Shown piece by piece: positions 28,794 to 38,216 of a stretch of DNA of 64,000 nt. Numbering within the stretch: position 1 is the first letter of the stretch; each line of letters starts with the position of its first letter. The notes below the pieces were generated by a model that saw only the letters and a list, made by a program, of their open reading frames with translations, searched no databases and was not told the DNA's origin. Both the position numbers and the translations under genes were made by a program. Origin of the DNA: Allobogoriella deserti (lineage in GTDB: Bacteria; Actinomycetota; Actinomycetes; Actinomycetales; Actinomycetaceae); the NCBI RefSeq assembly GCF_042680605.1, contig NZ_JBHUEE010000008.1:199691-263690 (forward strand), given 5' to 3'.

Positions 28794-30659
28794 ATGAGCA
28801 CACCGAAGGCGGTCGCGCCCGGCATCTTCCGGATCGAGGACACGTGTCACGTCTACGTCGTCCTGGCCGAGCGTGACGACGCAGCGGGCAGCGGAGAGCA
28901 GACGGCGATCACCATCGACTTCGGGTCGGGCGAGGTGCTCGACCACCTGGCGGAGATGGGCGTCGACCGGATCACCGACGTCCTCATGACGCACCACCAT
29001 CGGGACCAGGGGCAGGGACTGGACCGCGCCGTCGCGGCCGGTATCGCGGTGCACGTCCCGCCGGTCGAGCAGGACCTGTTCCGCGACGTCGACGAGATGT
29101 GGCGCACGCGCGGGCTGATCAACGACTACAACCTCCGGCAGGACCGCTTCTCCCTGCTGGAACCAGTCCCGGTCACGGGTACGGTGCCGGAGTACCGGAC
29201 GGCGGACTACCACGGCGTGTCGGTCGAGGTGCACCCCACGCCCGGACACACCACCGGGTCGGTGACCTACGTCGTCGAGCGGGCGGGGGCGCGGATCGCC
29301 TTCTCCGGCGACCTGATCTACGCCCCCGGCAAGGTGTGGTCGCTCGCGGCCACGCAATGGTCCTACACCGAGAACGAGGGGCCGGCCATGACGGTCCTGA
29401 GCTGCTACTTTCTGCTGCGCCAGCGCCTCGACCTGCTGCTCCCCTCGCACGGCGAGCCGATGCACGATCCGGTGGCGGCGCTGGAGCTGCTCGCCGAGCG
29501 CATGCAGCGGTACGTCGACTCGCGCCGCCCGTACCCGTGGGAGCTGCGCGCGCGACTGCACGCGCCGTTCGTTCCGGTGACGGAGCACCTGCTGCTCAAC
29601 CGCACCTCCAACTCGTGCAGCTACGTCCTGCTCTCGACGTCGGGGGCTGCGCTCATCATCGACTACGGCTACGACATGACCACCGGTCTCCCGCCGGGGG
29701 GCGACCGCGCCTCTCGGCGGCCCTGGCTCGCGTCGCTGCCGGCCCTGCGTGCCGACTACGGCGTGGACCAGGTCGAGGTGGCCCTGGCCACGCACTACCA
29801 CGACGACCACGTGGCCGGGCTGAACCTGCTGCGCGAGGTCGAGGGCACCGAGGTGTGGACCGCGGAGACCGTGGCGCCGATCCTCGCGGACCCGCTCCGG
29901 TACGACCTGCCATGCCAGTGGTACGACCCGGTGCCGACCGACCGGGTCCTCGAGCTCGGCAGCACAGTGACCTGGCGCGAGTACGAGATCACCGTGCACG
30001 ATCTGCCCGGGCACACCATGTTCCACACCGGCTTCGAGTTCGAGGTCGACGGGGTACGCGTGCTGGCCACCGGCGATCAGCAGACCGGCCTCGGGGTCCC
30101 GGGGGAGCGGCGCGAGGTGCTCAACTACCAATACCGGAACCGGTTCCGGGTCGACGACTACCGCCACAGCGCGCAGCTGTACCGTCGCGTCGCGCCCGGG
30201 CTCATGGTCAGTGGTCACTGGGAGCCGCGGTGGGTGGATGAGACCTACCTCGAGATGCTCACCGAGGCCGGCGACGAGCTCGCCCTCGCCCACCGCGAGC
30301 TGCTGCCGGGGGAGGAGTTCGACGTCGGCGCCGACGGGGTTGTGGCCCGCGCTCGGCCGTACCTGCAACGTGTCGCTCCCGGTGCCACGACGACCGTCGA
30401 CGTCGAGCTGCGCAATCCGTACTCCCGCTCGGCGCGTGCCAGGCTGGTACCTGTGCTACCGACCGGGTGGTCCTGCGTGCCGCAGGCCAGTGAGATCGAC
30501 CTCGCCGCCGATGAGGAGCGCGTGATCACGCTCCAGGTCACCGCGGGCGAGGCGGCGCGGCGACGTTCTCGGCTGGCGGTCGACGTCAGCGTGGGCGACC
30601 TGCGCCTGGGGCAGCACTGCGAAGCCGTGGTCGACGTCGAGGATCGGACTGACTCATGA
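28794..30659 (+). CDS. Tandem metallo-beta-lactamase-fold protein
   Basis: A 621-residue protein with two MBL-fold domains in one chain. The first has THHHRDQ (from residue 66), in which the last His of HxHxDH is replaced by Gln, and a later GHTTGSVTY. The second, from about residue 260, has the intact THYHDDHVAG and LPGHTMFHTG with ATGDQQ. The C-terminal 100 or so residues form a beta-rich domain (VDVELRNPYSRSARARLVPVLP). Function unknown; a hydrolase or lactonase acting on a sugar derivative would fit the setting. The ATG at 28794 is preferred because it lies beyond the operator. Confidence 0.75.
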   Translation: MSTPKAVAPGIFRIEDTCHVYVVLAERDDAAGSGEQTAITIDFGSGEVLDHLAEMGVDRITDVLMTHHHRDQGQGLDRAVAAGIAVHVPPVEQDLFRDVDEMWRTRGLINDYNLRQDRFSLLEPVPVTGTVPEYRTADYHGVSVEVHPTPGHTTGSVTYVVERAGARIAFSGDLIYAPGKVWSLAATQWSYTENEGPAMTVLSCYFLLRQRLDLLLPSHGEPMHDPVAALELLAERMQRYVDSRRPYPWELRARLHAPFVPVTEHLLLNRTSNSCSYVLLSTSGAALIIDYGYDMTTGLPPGGDRASRRPWLASLPALRADYGVDQVEVALATHYHDDHVAGLNLLREVEGTEVWTAETVAPILADPLRYDLPCQWYDPVPTDRVLELGSTVTWREYEITVHDLPGHTMFHTGFEFEVDGVRVLATGDQQTGLGVPGERREVLNYQYRNRFRVDDYRHSAQLYRRVAPGLMVSGHWEPRWVDETYLEMLTEAGDELALAHRELLPGEEFDVGADGVVARARPYLQRVAPGATTTVDVELRNPYSRSARARLVPVLPTGWSCVPQASEIDLAADEERVITLQVTAGEAARRRSRLAVDVSVGDLRLGQHCEAVVDVEDRTDS

Positions 30660-31690
30660 CCCCAGCCCAGGAGCGACCCGGCCCCGGGCGTCGCGCGACG
30701 ATCAGGGACGTCGCCGAAGCGGCCGGCGTCTCGCAGTCGACGGCCTCGCGCGCGCTGACGGGACGGGGATATGCCGCCGAGCCGGTACGCCGACGCGTGC
30801 AGGACGCGGCCGAGCGACTGGGATACGTCCCGGACGCCATGGCACGTCACCTCAAGCAGCGGGTGAGCCGGTCCGTCGGCGTCCTGGTCCATGACCTGCG
30901 CAACTCGTTCTACGCCGATCTCGCGGCCGGCGCGGGACAGGCCGCACGCGATCGCGGCTACACGCTCACGCTCACCGACCTCGGACGCGGTCAGACCGAG
31001 GAGGTGGCGGCCGCGGAGGCCTTCGTCGCGATGCGCGTCGCCGGTGTGATCGCCACCCCCGTCTCGGGCGCGGTGGTCGACTACCTCGATCGGCACGGCG
31101 TGCCGGTGGTCGAGGTGGACCGCCAGTTCGCACCGGCCGTGTGCGACGCCGTCGTCGTCGACAACCACGGCGGTGCCCGCGCGGCCACGGACCATCTCCT
31201 CGATCTGGGCCACCGGCGTATCGCGCTGCTCATCGACGAGACGGACTGGACCACCGGCCGGGAACGCCACCGCGGCTTCTGTACGGCACTCGAGGCCCGC
31301 GGGCTCAGCGTGGCCGACGACCTGGTCGTGGCCACCGGGTGGGACGTGACTGCGGCCCAGACCGCGACCGAACGACTCCTCGCCGCCGACCAGCGACCGA
31401 CGGCGATCTTCGCGGCCAACAACCTGCTCGCCGAGGGGGCCTGGCGCGCCGCCAGTGACGCCGGTCTCACGATCCCTCAGGACCTCAGCCTCGTCTCCTT
31501 CGACGACGCGCCGTGGATGACCATGGTCCGACCCGAGGTGACAGCTGTGGTCCAGGACGCCGTCGCCGTCGGCGCCGCCGCCGTCGACCGCCTGCTCACC
31601 CGTCTCGACGACGGCTCGGCGGACCTCCAGACCGTGGTCCTGCCTGCCCCGCTGGTGGTCCGCGGCTCGACGGGCGCCCTGCGCCGCTGA
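30656..31690 (+). CDS. LacI-family transcriptional regulator
   Basis: A 344-residue repressor. The N-terminal helix-turn-helix (about residues 14-40) reads TIRDVAEAAGVSQSTASRALTGRG, followed by the hinge helix ending in VPDAMARHLKQ and a periplasmic-binding-protein-like effector domain from about residue 68. The ATG overlaps the MBL stop (ATGA), so it is made with that protein and is under one of the operators itself. The 14-bp palindromes at every promoter of the locus, including the gene pair it belongs to, make it the probable regulator. Effector unknown. Confidence 0.93.
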   Translation: MTPAQERPGPGRRATIRDVAEAAGVSQSTASRALTGRGYAAEPVRRRVQDAAERLGYVPDAMARHLKQRVSRSVGVLVHDLRNSFYADLAAGAGQAARDRGYTLTLTDLGRGQTEEVAAAEAFVAMRVAGVIATPVSGAVVDYLDRHGVPVVEVDRQFAPAVCDAVVVDNHGGARAATDHLLDLGHRRIALLIDETDWTTGRERHRGFCTALEARGLSVADDLVVATGWDVTAAQTATERLLAADQRPTAIFAANNLLAEGAWRAASDAGLTIPQDLSLVSFDDAPWMTMVRPEVTAVVQDAVAVGAAAVDRLLTRLDDGSADLQTVVLPAPLVVRGSTGALRR

Positions 31691-31718
31691 CCTGCCCGGC
31701 CACGGGCCCATCCGAATG

Positions 31719-31776
31719 TGGCAACGTTGCCAGAAGCGAGAAGCAGTGGCTACGATCCGATGTGGCAACGATGCCA
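31719..31776 (+). promoter_or_regulatory. Two operators upstream of the ROK-SIS-GH38 operon
   Basis: TGGCAACGTTGCCA at 31719-31732 is a perfect 14-bp palindrome. TGGCAACGATGCCA at 31763-31776 differs only at the centre. Their centres are 44 bases apart, four helical turns, a spacing suited to looping or cooperative binding. A degenerate copy (TGGCTACGATCCGA) begins at 31747 between them. Confidence 0.8.
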
Positions 31777-31841
31777 GGTTCTCGATCTCGGCCTGGCCCA
31801 ACCCCAACGGCGCGGCTGCGGCCGGTCACGGAGGAAGCCTC

Positions 31842-32798
31842 ATGGGTGATAGCTCACTCCCGGTGCTCGCGCTCGACATCGGGGGGACGAAGCTGGCCGC
31901 GGCCGTGGTCACCGCCGACGGCCGGCCGCACGGCCTGCGCGTCGTCCCCACCCGCCGCGAGCAGGGACCGGAAGCGGTGCTGACCCGGCTGTGGAGCCTG
32001 GGCCACGACGTGCTACGCAGCACCGGCATCCGGGTCGCCGGCACCGGCATCGCGTGCGGCGGACCGCTGGACCCGATCCTCGGCGTCGTCTCGTCCCCGC
32101 CGCACCTGCCGGGCTGGCGAGACGTTCCGCTGACCCGGCTCGCCGGTGAGCAGTTCGACGTCCCTGCCGCCCTCGAGAACGACGCGACCGCGGCCACGCT
32201 GGCCGAGCACCGCTTCGGTGCCGGACGGGGAGCGGCCACCATGGTCTACCTCACCGTCTCGACGGGCGTCGGTGGTGGCGTCGTCGTCGACGGCCGACTG
32301 CACCGCGGATCAGCGCTCAACGGCGGGGAGCTCGGCCATCTCGTGGTCCGACGTGGCGGGCGGCGCTGTCGCTGCGGTCGAGCCGGTTGCGTCGAGGCGT
32401 ACGCCGCGGGTTCCTCGCTCGCGGACCGCGCCGCGCAGGAGGTCAGCGCCGGGGCCCGGAGCGTGCTGACCCGGTCGGCGACGGCCGAGGATGTCGCGGC
32501 CGCGGCGCGCGACGGCGATCCGCTGGCGGGACGACTCTGGCGCGACGCCGTCGACGCGCTAGGCAGTGCGGTGACCGACCTCGTCAACGCCCTGGAGCCG
32601 GAGCTGGTGGTGCTCGGCGGTGGCGTCGTCCGCTCCGGCGAGCAACTGCTGGGGCCGGTGCGCGAGACCGTCATGCAGGAGGCGATGCCCCCGGCCGCCG
32701 CAGCGGTGCGGGTCGAGCGCGCCCACCTCGGCGACGTCGTCAGCCTCGTCGGCGCGGGCGCCGTCGCCCACGACGTCCTGGCAGGTGCCCGTGTCTGA
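31842..32798 (+). CDS. ROK-family sugar kinase
   Basis: A 318-residue ROK protein without the DNA-binding domain of ROK repressors, so a kinase. The ATP motif LALDIGGTKLAAAVV starts at residue 9, the catalytic region contains LENDATAATLAEHRFGAGRG, and the zinc motif CRCGRAGCVEAYAAG is complete. Candidate substrates are glucose, N-acetylglucosamine or N-acetylmannosamine; the GH84 neighbour favours an N-acetyl sugar. GGAGGA seven bases before the ATG at 31842 supports this start; the open frame upstream runs through the operators. Confidence 0.9.
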   Translation: MGDSSLPVLALDIGGTKLAAAVVTADGRPHGLRVVPTRREQGPEAVLTRLWSLGHDVLRSTGIRVAGTGIACGGPLDPILGVVSSPPHLPGWRDVPLTRLAGEQFDVPAALENDATAATLAEHRFGAGRGAATMVYLTVSTGVGGGVVVDGRLHRGSALNGGELGHLVVRRGGRRCRCGRAGCVEAYAAGSSLADRAAQEVSAGARSVLTRSATAEDVAAAARDGDPLAGRLWRDAVDALGSAVTDLVNALEPELVVLGGGVVRSGEQLLGPVRETVMQEAMPPAAAAVRVERAHLGDVVSLVGAGAVAHDVLAGARV

Positions 32799-33390
32799 GC
32801 TGACCCGCAGGCCCGCCGCCGCATGGATGAGCGAGCACGTCGCCGCCCATGTCAGCCTCGCGCAGGAGCTGGAGGAGGTGCTGCCTTCGGCCGAGACGGT
32901 CGGTGACCTGTTGTGCCGGGCCTACGCCGCGACGGGGGTGCTCTACACCTTCGGCAACGGCGGCAGCGCCGCGGACGCCCAGCACCTGAGTGGAGAGATG
33001 ATCGGCCGATACCGGCGGGAGCGGCGGCCGCTGCCGGCGGTGACCCTCACCGCGGACGCGACGGTCACCTCCTGCATCGCCAACGACTACGCCTATGCCG
33101 ACGTCTTCGCCCGGCAGGTGGCCGCGCTCGCCCGCCCGGGGGACGTGGTGGTGGGCTTCACGACGTCGGGCCGGTCTGCCAACGTGGTCGAAGGTCTGCG
33201 CGCGGCACGGACCGCCGGTGCGACCACGGTGCTGTTCGCCGGCCACGACGGCGGGCCGGCGCGGGCCCACGCGGACCACACCGTCCTCGTCCCGTCGCGG
33301 GAGACACCACGGATCCAGGAGATGCACACGCTGCTGCTGCACGTCGTCAGCGAGATGGTCGACGCGTGGGCAGCGAGGGAGAACCCATGA
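32791..33390 (+). CDS. SIS-domain sugar isomerase, GmhA-like
   Basis: A 199-residue single-SIS protein close to sedoheptulose-7-phosphate isomerase GmhA: LYTFGNGGSAADAQHLSGEMIGRY, then SCIANDYAYADVFARQ and GFTTSGRSANVV. GmhA-like proteins bind ketose or aldose phosphates. In this setting it could isomerise the phosphorylated sugar produced by the ROK kinase; an LPS heptose role is unlikely in a Gram-positive. The GTG at 32791 overlaps the ROK gene by 8 bases; an ATG at 32824 is an alternative start. Confidence 0.83.
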   Translation: MSELTRRPAAAWMSEHVAAHVSLAQELEEVLPSAETVGDLLCRAYAATGVLYTFGNGGSAADAQHLSGEMIGRYRRERRPLPAVTLTADATVTSCIANDYAYADVFARQVAALARPGDVVVGFTTSGRSANVVEGLRAARTAGATTVLFAGHDGGPARAHADHTVLVPSRETPRIQEMHTLLLHVVSEMVDAWAARENP

Positions 33391-36200
33391 CCGACTCACG
33401 TACGAGCCCACGCCGAGCGCCGATCGCGAACGCGCCGTCCGGGGAGCAGCCGTCCGGGCTGCGCCGCGAGGAGCGGCCCCGGGCGACGCCGGACCGCACG
33501 CTGCACATGATCGGCAACGCGCACCTCGACCCGGTGTGGCTGTGGCCGTGGCAGGAGGGCTACCAAGAGGCGCGCGCGACGTTCTGGTCCGCCATCCACC
33601 GGATGGAGGAGTATCCGGACTTCGTCTTCACCTGTGACCAGATGGTGCTGCTGTCCTGGGTGGAGGAGTCGGATCCGCTGCTGTTCGAGAAGATCCGCGA
33701 GCGGGTGGCCGAGGGGCGCTGGGTGATGACCGGCGGCTGGTGGGTCGAACCCGACTGCAACATGCCGTCCGGCGAGTCGTTCGTCCGACAGGGGCTGTAC
33801 GGACAGCGGTACCTGTGGGAGAAGTTCGGCGTCACCGCCGACGTCGGGATGAACGTCGACCCGTTCGGGCACAACGTGATGCTTCCGCAGATCCTGCGTG
33901 GGCAGGGGATGGACAGCTACGTCTTCCTGCGGCCCGGTCCCCACGAGTCGGAGCTGGACGCCACCGCCTTCTGGTGGCATGCACCCGACGGGAGCCGGGT
34001 GCTCGCCTACCGGATCCCGTACGAGTACTGCAGCCCGGCGGGACAGGTGGACGGCCAGACGGACAAGTCGCTCGGCCAGGCGGACCGGCGGCTGGGCGAC
34101 CTCATGATCTTCTACGGCGTCGGCAATCACGGCGGCGGGCCGACGCGCGCCAATATCGAGTCCATCCGCCGCTACGACCGCATGGGGTCCTTCGGGAGGC
34201 TCAGCATGTCCTCGCCACGGCGTTACTTCGACGAGCTGGCCGCCCGGCTCGGCACCGACGGCATGGCGGACCTGCCGGTGTGGCGGGAGGACCTCCAGCA
34301 CCACGCCGCCGGCTGCTACTCCGCCCACTCGGGCATCAAGGCCTGGCAACGGCGCGCGCAGGCCAAGGTGCTCTCGGCCGAACGATGGGCCGCCCTCGGC
34401 GCGCTGTGGCAGGGCCTCGACATCCCGCGGGCGGACCTGGAACGCGCGTGGAAGCAGATCCTGTTCAACCAGTTCCACGACGTGCTTCCGGGTTCGGCGA
34501 TCGAGTCCGCCTACGACGACGCCCGCGACGAGCTGGGCGAGGCCGTCGCCATCTCCCAGCGCATCATCACCCGGGTGCAGAACGTCCTGGCCGGCCAGCT
34601 CGAGATCCCGCTCGAGGAGGGCACGCAGCCGGTCGTCGTTTTCAACCCGCACCCGTGGCCGGTGACCACCGTGGTCGAGCTGCAGTACGGCGCTCAGCAG
34701 GGCGGCGTGCACGTGGTCGACGGAGACGGGCGCCAGACACCGTCCCAGCGCGTCCAGTCCGTCGCCACCACCAACGACAAGGGACGCGCCGCCCAGCTCT
34801 TCTCCGTCCACGTCCCGCCGCTCGGCTACCGCTTGTACCGGCTCCGAGGCGGCGCCGCACCGGAGGGCCTGGGGTGGAGCGACGAGCCGCCGGGGGAACT
34901 GCACGCCACACCGGACGTGCTGGAGAACGCGTGGCTGCGCGTCGAGATCGACCCCGGCACCGGGTGGTTGAGCTCGCTGGTGGACAAACGCACGGGCCAG
35001 GACCTCGTGGCCGGCGCGAGCGGCGAGCACCTCCAGGTCTGCGAGGATCCGACCGACACGTGGGGGCACCGGGTCGTCTCGTACGCCTGGCCCGGGGAGG
35101 CGATGCGCACCACTCGCGTGGTGCTGCGCGAAGCGGGCCCGGTCCGGGCTCGGCTGCGGGTCGAACGCGAGTGGGGCCGGTCCACGCTCGTGGAGGAGCT
35201 CATCCTCACCCACGACACCGACCACCTCGAGGTGCGCGCCACGCTCGACTGGCGCGAGCGTGCCCACCTGCTCAAACTCCGCGTCCCGACGGCACTGCGG
35301 GACCCGGACGCGACCTACGAGGTGCCGTTCGGCTCCATCGAGCGCCCGGTGGACGGTGCGGAGGAGCCGGCACAGTCGTGGGTGGACCTCACCGGAACCC
35401 TCCCGGGCGACGGCGACCGCGACGGCGAGAGCGCACCGGTCCGTGCCGGTCTTGCGCTGGTGACCGACGTCAAGCACGGCTACGACGTCTCGCCCGCCGG
35501 TCCCGACGCCAGTGCGAGCATCGGGCTGACCGCCGTCCGCAGCCCGGTCTATTCCTGGCACGACCCCCGCCTGCTCGACCCGGACGGGATCTACACCTAC
35601 CAGGACCAGGGTGTGCAGCATTTCCGTTACCTGCTCGTCCCGCACGGTCCTGACTGGCGCTCGGCCGACCTGACGCGACGGGCGGCACTGTTGGGCTCTC
35701 CGGTGCGCGCCATGCTCGAGAGCTTCCACGCCGGTCCGTTGCCGGATGCTCTGACCACCGTCTCCGACGGACACGGCCAGGTGATGATCACCGCCGTCAA
35801 GCCGAGTGAGGACGACGTCGACGGGCCCGACGCCACCACGCGCGCCGACCTCGTCGTCCGTGCGGTCGAGACCACCGGGCGCCCGGGCCGCGCCCGACTG
35901 GAGCTTCCCGTAGTCGGCCGGGCGATCGAGGCGGAGTTCGGGCCCAGCCAGATCCGCACGTTCCGTGTGCCGCGCGACCCCGCGCTCCCGGTGGTCGAGG
36001 TCGACCTGGTCGAATGGCCCCTCGCCGAGCCGGCGACCGACGTCACGGTCCATGAGCTCCCCGGCGGACCGTACGCGCGCGGCTGCGTGCTGCCCCCGGT
36101 CAAGGGGCGCGCTCAGGCGACCGACCGCGACGCCTCGGACACCCGCGACCAGGCGCAGAGCGGCTCGCCAGGCCAGCACGGGCGCGGCGTCGATGACTGA
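33387..36200 (+). CDS. Glycoside hydrolase family 38 alpha-mannosidase
   Basis: A 937-residue protein with the GH38 hallmarks: GNAHLDPVWLWPWQEG (zinc ligands His46 and Asp48), MNVDPFGHNVMLPQ with nucleophile Asp158, and NQFHDVLPGSAIESAYDD containing a further zinc His. The middle and C-terminal beta-domains are complete. The first 33 residues and the last 35 or so are charged and disordered. No signal peptide, so it cleaves imported alpha-linked mannose-type residues. The ATG overlaps the SIS stop (ATGA), and the end overlaps the next gene by 8 bases. Confidence 0.93.
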   Translation: MTDSRTSPRRAPIANAPSGEQPSGLRREERPRATPDRTLHMIGNAHLDPVWLWPWQEGYQEARATFWSAIHRMEEYPDFVFTCDQMVLLSWVEESDPLLFEKIRERVAEGRWVMTGGWWVEPDCNMPSGESFVRQGLYGQRYLWEKFGVTADVGMNVDPFGHNVMLPQILRGQGMDSYVFLRPGPHESELDATAFWWHAPDGSRVLAYRIPYEYCSPAGQVDGQTDKSLGQADRRLGDLMIFYGVGNHGGGPTRANIESIRRYDRMGSFGRLSMSSPRRYFDELAARLGTDGMADLPVWREDLQHHAAGCYSAHSGIKAWQRRAQAKVLSAERWAALGALWQGLDIPRADLERAWKQILFNQFHDVLPGSAIESAYDDARDELGEAVAISQRIITRVQNVLAGQLEIPLEEGTQPVVVFNPHPWPVTTVVELQYGAQQGGVHVVDGDGRQTPSQRVQSVATTNDKGRAAQLFSVHVPPLGYRLYRLRGGAAPEGLGWSDEPPGELHATPDVLENAWLRVEIDPGTGWLSSLVDKRTGQDLVAGASGEHLQVCEDPTDTWGHRVVSYAWPGEAMRTTRVVLREAGPVRARLRVEREWGRSTLVEELILTHDTDHLEVRATLDWRERAHLLKLRVPTALRDPDATYEVPFGSIERPVDGAEEPAQSWVDLTGTLPGDGDRDGESAPVRAGLALVTDVKHGYDVSPAGPDASASIGLTAVRSPVYSWHDPRLLDPDGIYTYQDQGVQHFRYLLVPHGPDWRSADLTRRAALLGSPVRAMLESFHAGPLPDALTTVSDGHGQVMITAVKPSEDDVDGPDATTRADLVVRAVETTGRPGRARLELPVVGRAIEAEFGPSQIRTFRVPRDPALPVVEVDLVEWPLAEPATDVTVHELPGGPYARGCVLPPVKGRAQATDRDASDTRDQAQSGSPGQHGRGVDD

Positions 36201-38124
36201 TCTGCCAGGCCCGACCCTGCACGTCGAGTTCGTCCGCCCCGACGGGCTCACCACACCGCTGACCGAGACGCTGGAGACAGACGTCCGGCAGGAGCGAGAC
36301 CCGTCCGACGAGACCGCCACCCAGGTGACGGTCCGGGTCAGGAACGCCGGTGACCGGCCGGTGACCGGGGGCATCCGGGTACGTCTGGCGATGTCCGGCG
36401 TCGCCGAGCCGTGGTGGCTGATCCCCGGTCTCTTCTACGGCGAGAACCGGCCCGTCGACTGCGACGTCGCCTACCCGCGCTTCGCAGCCACGGAGCCGGC
36501 CGATCCGCAGACCATGGTCAGCAACGCGTGGTCCTTCCGGGCCGACCGTGCCGCCACGCCGGCCGTGTTCGGATGGGGCGGGCACGCCGGCATGGCCCTC
36601 GTCACCGAGGAGACCTCCGAGCTCGGGATGAGTGGGCTCGGCTTCACCCACCACGACGAGGACGGCGACCCCACCGCCGAGGTCCACGTGACCTTCCCGT
36701 ACCGCGAGGAACCGGTTGTCTACGACGGCAGCGCCACCCCGGCGCCGGCCGAGGCGTCCACCTGGACGTGGCACCCCGGGCAGTCGACAACGGTCTGCCT
36801 GCAGGCCCATACGCTCACCGCCGACCGGCACGGCTACGCACCCATCCTGCGCAGGGCCCACGCCCGGGGCAGGCGCGCCGGGTCGATCCGTCCCTGGGTC
36901 GGCGTGCCCGAGGCGGCCGACCTCGCCGCGTACGGGCTGCACCGCTGGCACTACGACCCGGATCCGGGCGTCCTACTGGAGACGGTGGCCTTCGACCGTG
37001 GCGTCCACGACGACCGGGCCCGGACCCTGGACCGGCAGGCCATGCACGTCGGCTGGGTCAGCGGCATTCCGTGGGCGTACGCCCTGCTCGCCCATGCCCG
37101 CCGCCTCACCGACGCCGAGCCGGCCACGGCCGCGCGGTATCGCGAGGCCGGTACGAGGGTCGTCGACCTGGTGTGCGACAACCTGGCCCCCTGCGGGACG
37201 TTCTGGGGGCGCTGGGACCGCGAGCGCGGGTGGACGCAGAGTTGGACACCTCTCGCCGGTGCGCTGCACGCCCGCACCCTCGGCGAGGCGACGTTGTTCC
37301 TGCTGCGCGCCCTCGCGCTCGGCGACGGCGCCGGGGCGGCGCACCCCGCCTGGGTCCGTGCCGCACGAGGCAACCTCGACCACATCGCGAGCCGCCAGCG
37401 CACGGACGGCAACCTCGGGGCGGCGCATCATGCGGTGACGGGTGAGGTGCTGTCCTGGACCGGGGCGGCGGGGCTTACGTCGGTCGCCGCACTGTGCGAG
37501 GCGGCCGACCTCGACGACGGCCGCTACCTGGCGGCCGCCCGCCGCGCCGGGGAGTACTACGCGCGGTTCGTCGAGGCGGAGTTCGTCCACGGTGCGCCGG
37601 AGGACGTCGACCTCGCGCCGTCGTCGGAGGACGGGTACGCGGCGGTCATGGCGTATGTGGCGCTGCACCGCAGGACCGGCGAGGAGCGTTGGCTGGATCT
37701 GGCCCGGCGCGCCGCAGACTGGATGCTCACCTTCCGTTACACCTACGACGTCACCTTCGACGCCCGCACCACCCTGGGACGGCACCGCTTCACCACCCGC
37801 GGCGCGGATCAGGCCTCGCCGCCCAACCAGCACCTGCATGCCTACGGCCTGGTGTGCACGGGGGAGATGTTCGAGCTCGCCGCGGCCACCGGTGAGGAGT
37901 ACTACGCCGAGCGCGCGCTGGAGCACCTGGCCTGCTTCCGGCAGATGCTGCCTCGGGTCGACGGTGAGCTCAACGGCTACCGCGGGATGGTGACGGAGCG
38001 GTACTACCAGACCCGCTGCTTCCAGCCGAAAGGCATGCTCCTCACCCTCTCGCACGCCTGGAGCGCCGGCGTCCTGCTCCTCGGGTGCGAGCAGGCGATC
38101 GCAGCCGGCCGGGTCCCGCTCTGA
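36193..38124 (+). CDS. Six-hairpin glycosidase-like protein of unknown function
   Basis: A 643-residue protein. Residues 1 to about 210 are beta-rich (PWWLIPGLFYGENRP, VVYDGSATPAPAEAS). From about residue 245 the sequence is a series of helical repeats typical of an (alpha/alpha)6 barrel, with GRWDRERGWTQSWTPLAGALHAR, SSEDGYAAVMAYVALHRRTGEERWLDLARRAAD and PPNQHLHAYGL. I cannot assign a glycosidase or lyase family. It ends the ROK-SIS-GH38 operon and probably takes part in trimming the same glycan. No signal peptide is seen. Confidence 0.7.
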   Translation: MTDLPGPTLHVEFVRPDGLTTPLTETLETDVRQERDPSDETATQVTVRVRNAGDRPVTGGIRVRLAMSGVAEPWWLIPGLFYGENRPVDCDVAYPRFAATEPADPQTMVSNAWSFRADRAATPAVFGWGGHAGMALVTEETSELGMSGLGFTHHDEDGDPTAEVHVTFPYREEPVVYDGSATPAPAEASTWTWHPGQSTTVCLQAHTLTADRHGYAPILRRAHARGRRAGSIRPWVGVPEAADLAAYGLHRWHYDPDPGVLLETVAFDRGVHDDRARTLDRQAMHVGWVSGIPWAYALLAHARRLTDAEPATAARYREAGTRVVDLVCDNLAPCGTFWGRWDRERGWTQSWTPLAGALHARTLGEATLFLLRALALGDGAGAAHPAWVRAARGNLDHIASRQRTDGNLGAAHHAVTGEVLSWTGAAGLTSVAALCEAADLDDGRYLAAARRAGEYYARFVEAEFVHGAPEDVDLAPSSEDGYAAVMAYVALHRRTGEERWLDLARRAADWMLTFRYTYDVTFDARTTLGRHRFTTRGADQASPPNQHLHAYGLVCTGEMFELAAATGEEYYAERALEHLACFRQMLPRVDGELNGYRGMVTERYYQTRCFQPKGMLLTLSHAWSAGVLLLGCEQAIAAGRVPL

Positions 38125-38216
38125 CCCCGCGTCGGCCCCGTCGGCCGCTCTCGAGTCGCCGCATCGGCCGAACCGCCTTACCGTCGCTGTGTCGCCGAGT
38201 GGTTCGGGAGGTGTCG

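Noticed and set aside
32791..33390. Lipopolysaccharide heptose synthesis by the GmhA-like protein
   Set aside because: No other heptose genes are present and the organism is Gram-positive; the gene is embedded in the sugar operon.
33396..36374. Very long open frame on the minus strand opposite GH38
   Set aside because: It mirrors the GH38 codons, has no recognisable domain, and such antisense frames are expected in very GC-rich DNA.
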